From an uncultured Bacteroidales bacterium (GTDB lineage Bacteria > Bacteroidota > Bacteroidia > Bacteroidales > Paludibacteraceae), in the NCBI GenBank assembly GCA_937885465.1, contig CAKZZM010000079.1, positions 1 to 6,555 on the forward strand: a stretch of 6,555 bases of DNA. The letters are read 5' to 3'. The notes beneath the pieces were generated by a model that saw only the letters and a list, made by a program, of their open reading frames with translations, was not told where the DNA came from and did no database searches. A program made the position numbers and the translations under genes. Of the stretch, positions 5,701-6,555 are shown one piece after another. The stretch's first letter is position 1. Every line of letters starts with the position of its first letter.

Positions 5701-6555
5701 CTTAATTCCAAAGCATAGTCTCCGCTGTACTTGGCACCTGCTATAACACTGTCTTGCCAATGAATAGTGTCGATCTCGCAAATAGCAATAGTGTCGTAAT
5801 AGTAATAAGATGGAGTAACAGTTATCTTTATGGTAAAGATACTATCGCAACCATGCATCGTCGGCAAGGTATCAGCCAATGTCTGCTCTCCAACACTGGC
5901 AATGGATATTGGTTGGGGTGTTATGTGTTCAGCCCCAAACTCATCAGTCCATACCCAATTATGATTGTCTCTGTCTTGACATACTATTGTATCTTGATAA
6001 TAACGATATATCGGCCATATATGATAAGTCATCTTTATAACACTGTCACAGCCGTTATAGGCAGATATTGTGTCGTAGTAAACAATATCTGTAGCAACAT
6101 CCGTTGGAACAACACCACCAGAACCATTGTTCATTGCCTCATAATAACCATAATTTTCCTGACACAACTCACGTTCTTGCTCAGTGTAATAGGTTGGCAA
6201 TACATTTAGAACAAGGTAATAGTTGCTGTCGCAATGCTGCACAGTCTCATAATGCCTGAAACTTGTGTATGTCCCGGAAGTAATATCCGTGCGGATGCTG
6301 TCGTAGAGAGCGGCATCATAACTTCTGCCAAACGACTCATATTTGCTGCCGACATACAATGCCCCTTGCCAACTTATAGTATCATTCTCGCAGATGGTCA
6401 ATGTGTCATGATAGTGGTAAGTCGGTGTTACTAACAACGTAACCTTGTAAACGGAGTCGCAACCGTATGCATTGGTGGTTAGACTGTCCCAATAGATGTA
6501 TGTCCCGGGCGAAAGACCGGATATGTCCTGCCCGTGCCAACTCAACGAACCATTC
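2736..6555 (-). CDS. Giant Cys-rich GCDS-repeat surface protein with T9SS-like C-terminal tail (5' end outside window)
   Basis: The reading frame is open to the right edge. The first start-like codon, TTG at 6545-6543, is an internal Leu: the codons before it (Asn-Gly-Ser) continue a repeat module, giving N-G-S-L-S-W-H-G. About 1,270 residues are visible; the signal peptide must lie outside. Fifteen modules each end in (G/H/N)-C-D-S followed by a hydrophobic strand and P-(T/S/I)-Y; the last reads G-C-R-H. Nearly all begin with D-T-x-x-(I/V)-C-(D/E/Q)-N-like, often followed by W-x-G. From about residue 960 the repeats stop. A region with Q-W-Y (Trp near 1113) follows, then a tail ending in G-V-Y-Y-F and R-V-I-R-V-I. 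Repeats of this kind, a Q-W-Y domain and then a sorting tail are familiar in secreted Bacteroidota proteins. I infer export by T9SS and a structural or adhesive role. No catalytic motif is seen. It overlaps the next gene by 4 bp. Confidence 0.9.
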   Translation of the reverse strand, partial: NGSLSWHGQDISGLSPGTYIYWDSLTTNAYGCDSVYKVTLLVTPTYHYHDTLTICENDTISWQGALYVGSKYESFGRSYDAALYDSIRTDITSGTYTSFRHYETVQHCDSNYYLVLNVLPTYYTEQERELCQENYGYYEAMNNGSGGVVPTDVATDIVYYDTISAYNGCDSVIKMTYHIWPIYRYYQDTIVCQDRDNHNWVWTDEFGAEHITPQPISIASVGEQTLADTLPTMHGCDSIFTIKITVTPSYYYYDTIAICEIDTIHWQDSVIAGAKYSGDYALELRDIRPAGQYGYSINYGTKIYGCDSVYNLHLVITPAFLTVDFEDTTIVHICDNESYRFKTADTDTVYNNVVRDWVTGNKSIGRHVLTGWDTTRLGCDSAVAHVVYVHPTYQYYQDTIVCQNTINTAWEWTDEFGNLHAVPISLYSAGDFTYVDTLKTETCTDCRNGIGCDSIFYINIHIPPIYRFDSTYAICENEHLTWQGRSYAGDSAQAVSGDKILTVGLHYDTVQYTTREGCDSIYYMQVRVNPIYDTIGYVIICDNEDYIWYQKDRFGQYHDLIWTRHIDTAYLGVDEALLPQPAKDTIMLYKDRMLSTINNCDSMSRLRITIQPSYFFVTDTTICTSDRLRWRGKNYAANDTVIEERLLTSGGCDSIYQLRLHTMPSYLFPLYREICDNETLYHRGSTHVMWEPGMIVPEPDDCNGLFYRTVQGCDSLYCYYITIDPTYLFEDTLDMCSGERYLFHDTRTLCYDRVYPIGKYVPPIDTMFTDSFTTVNGCDSVYVRCATVYPSYRHIDNATICDNDSLVWRGKIYKGYNLVPDGLTAGNYVFFDSLLTEHGCDSVYVLYVKVNSTYFFEQHEYICDLDYYDFNGRIINGVAGEYFYTDSLLSVNGCDSVYHLYLTIYPSTEEILYDTLCAGETYYFHNKPLTESGYYVDTTLNEYGCRHITHLYLTIENPTEIELHFTDLCAEEKFIDIHYSYKGRTPISYSVHFDDFAHSQRFVDMDNVPLENDSTIRIYIPYGDPLPNPKCNPEFLRTGHDCYEYLDTTHLDYPRPGRYGFTVYLQNGVCAEDRIRVDTALVMKFPAWIHEQHWNDAIVLFNDIYNGGYVFDAYQWYRQDDEQSASQPIPGEVQEYIYDPQLLHFGAEYCVHLHVVSVKGEPTDEWHFTCPIVPTLMFDTIVPQKEYYSVVPTYVPRGLDGVDILCTEGGTYCVTATDGRLILPWQVILPENDFAPHANNAHHVTLPQISGVYYFHLMTEQGYHRVIRVIHQ
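2739..2997 (-). other. C-terminal T9SS sorting-domain-like tail of the giant protein
   Basis: The last ~85 residues have the layout of a type A T9SS C-terminal domain. A strand with V-V-P-T comes first, then G-V-D-I-L near the start, an A-T-D-G-R-L-I turn in the middle (compare the usual D-x-x-G-R-x-V), L-P-Q-I-S-G-V-Y-Y-F, and a final basic strand R-V-I-R-V-I. Length and strand order fit the family. The usual P-N-P motif at the start is absent. In known systems this domain takes the protein through the outer membrane and is then removed during attachment to surface lipopolysaccharide or release. That fate is inferred here. Confidence 0.68.
2997..3713 (-). other. Non-repeat region with Q-W-Y domain between module array and tail
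   Basis: This segment covers roughly residues 945-1183 of the visible giant protein. It opens with P-T-E-I-E-L and L-C-A-E-E, then a stretch rich in Tyr, Asp and Pro with four Cys pairs in all when the tail is included. Around residue 1113 it reads Y-Q-W-Y-R, followed by P-I-P-G-E-V-Q-E-Y-I-Y-D and then E-Y-C-V-H-L. A motif of the form Q-W-Y-(K/R)-(N)-G ... I-x-G-x-x-x-x-Y-x-Y is a familiar Ig-like element just before the sorting tail in many Bacteroidota secreted proteins. I assign it by pattern only and name no family. Confidence 0.6.
3714..6555 (-). repeat. Array of about 15 tandem protein modules (C-D-N ... G-C-D-S type)
   Basis: The G-C-D-S or equivalent codons lie at 6453-6464, 6225-6236 (HCDS), 6042-6053, 5841-5852, 5631-5642, 5412-5423, 5193-5204, 4995-5006, 4749-4760 (NCDS), 4593-4604, 4410-4421, 4215-4226, 4029-4040, 3867-3878 and 3714-3725 (GCRH). 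The spacings are 76, 61, 67, 70, 73, 73, 66, 82, 52, 61, 65, 62, 54 and 51 residues, mean about 65. Each full module has one Cys near its start and one in G-C-D-S, separated by a variable segment that often contains D-T or D-S before x-x-G-C-D-S. The pattern suggests a small beta-sandwich or hairpin unit closed by a disulfide, which is an inference. The modules are diverged, so this is an old array rather than a recent DNA expansion. Confidence 0.92.

Noticed and set aside
6543..6545. TTG as the start codon of the giant repeat protein
   Set aside because: The frame stays open to base 6555, and the preceding codons continue a repeat module, so this is an internal Leu codon. The true start lies outside the window.
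3714..6555. PKD or cadherin-like repeats
   Set aside because: The modules have a conserved Cys pair and G-C-D-S, and lack the PKD W-D-F-G-D-G core and cadherin D-x-N-D-N calcium motifs.

Overview
The window looks like Bacteroidota DNA, most likely from the order Bacteroidales. The evidence is a large Cys/Asp-rich repeat protein ending in a tail that resembles a type IX secretion (T9SS) sorting domain, an OmpA-like beta-barrel whose signal peptide ends in Ala-Gln, and a BspA-type leucine-rich-repeat protein. The genes also lack strong Shine-Dalgarno sites. No genus can be named from this sequence alone.

Layout: all three genes lie on the minus strand and read from right to left. (1) 6555-2736 is the 3' part of a giant secreted protein whose start lies beyond the right edge. 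It has fifteen modules of about 51-82 residues, each carrying a C-(D/E)-N-(D/E)-like motif and ending in G-C-D-S. After these come a ~230-residue non-repeat region with a Q-W-Y motif and a final ~85-residue T9SS-like tail. (2) 2739-1570 is a 389-residue outer-membrane beta-barrel protein. It starts at a GTG that overlaps the previous stop by 4 bp. (3) 1564-149 is a 471-residue leucine-rich-repeat protein that starts 5 bp after the barrel gene stops. (4) 1-148 is non-coding and holds two perfect tandem copies of a 29-bp unit, part of a third copy at the left edge, and two short hairpins that may end the transcript.

The tight coupling (4-bp overlap, then a 5-bp gap) argues for one transcript. 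A plausible but unproven reading is a cell-surface adhesion operon: a disulfide-rich stalk exported by T9SS, an outer-membrane barrel that could anchor or help assemble it, and an LRR recognition protein. No enzyme, mobile element, tRNA, rRNA or CRISPR array is visible. The points most worth following up are the strictly even number of cysteines in every complete module, the three-module higher-order repeat, and the GAACGT box array beside the operon end.
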